From NCBI GenBank assembly GCA_902472225.1, contig CABRNB010000146.1, positions 1 through 5,365 of the forward strand: a stretch of 5,365 bases of DNA, in the 5' to 3' direction. Positions 5,356-5,365 of the stretch are shown piece after piece. The notes beneath the pieces were generated by a model. It was not told where the DNA came from and ran no database searches. It saw only the letters and a list, made by a program, of their open reading frames with translations. The position numbers and the translations under genes are program-made. Numbering within the stretch: position 1 is the first letter of the stretch; every line of letters starts with the position of its first letter. The DNA comes from Caccousia sp900752115 (GTDB lineage: Bacteria; Bacillota; Clostridia; Oscillospirales; Acutalibacteraceae).

Positions 5356-5365
5356 AAATAAAAAA

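Overview
The window looks like chromosomal DNA of an endospore-forming, fairly GC-rich Firmicute of class Clostridia, possibly Oscillospiraceae/Ruminococcaceae. The reasons are an intact forespore sigma factor SigG, a YlmC/YmxH-type sporulation protein, AGGAGG-type ribosome binding sites throughout, and Clostridia-like S2, EF-Ts and CCA-adding enzyme sequences. The family-level placement is inference. No mobile element, CRISPR array, tRNA or rRNA is seen.

Left part (1-2853, minus strand). Reading leftwards from the middle come sigG (2798-2016), then cca, the CCA-adding tRNA nucleotidyltransferase (1776-448), then the N-terminal 113 residues of a GH13 alpha-amylase-family enzyme (340-1, cut by the window edge). 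sigG has a forespore-type (sigma-F/sigma-G class) promoter directly upstream. cca has a separate housekeeping promoter between it and sigG, and a strong stem-loop just before its ribosome binding site. No convincing terminator separates cca from the GH13 gene.

Middle (2799-3008). This is a 210-base divergent intergenic region between sigG and a plus-strand ylmC/ymxH-family gene (3009-3302). The two are also close neighbours in Bacillus (sigE-sigG-ylmA-ylmC order), but there they point the same way, so the pair has been rearranged here.

Right part (3303-5365, plus strand). A strong extended -10 promoter drives the translation operon rpsB-tsf (ribosomal protein S2 and elongation factor Ts). 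It has a structured leader of about 95 nt, a 14-bp hairpin between the two genes and a strong intrinsic terminator after tsf. A second hairpin with its T-tract on the minus strand follows at once. This suggests a convergent gene just beyond the right edge, instead of the pyrH-frr genes that often follow tsf.

No wholly new system is evident. The most interesting signals are regulatory: the sporulation promoter of sigG, the cca leader stem-loop, the rpsB leader with mutually exclusive pairings, and the rpsB-tsf intercistronic hairpin.
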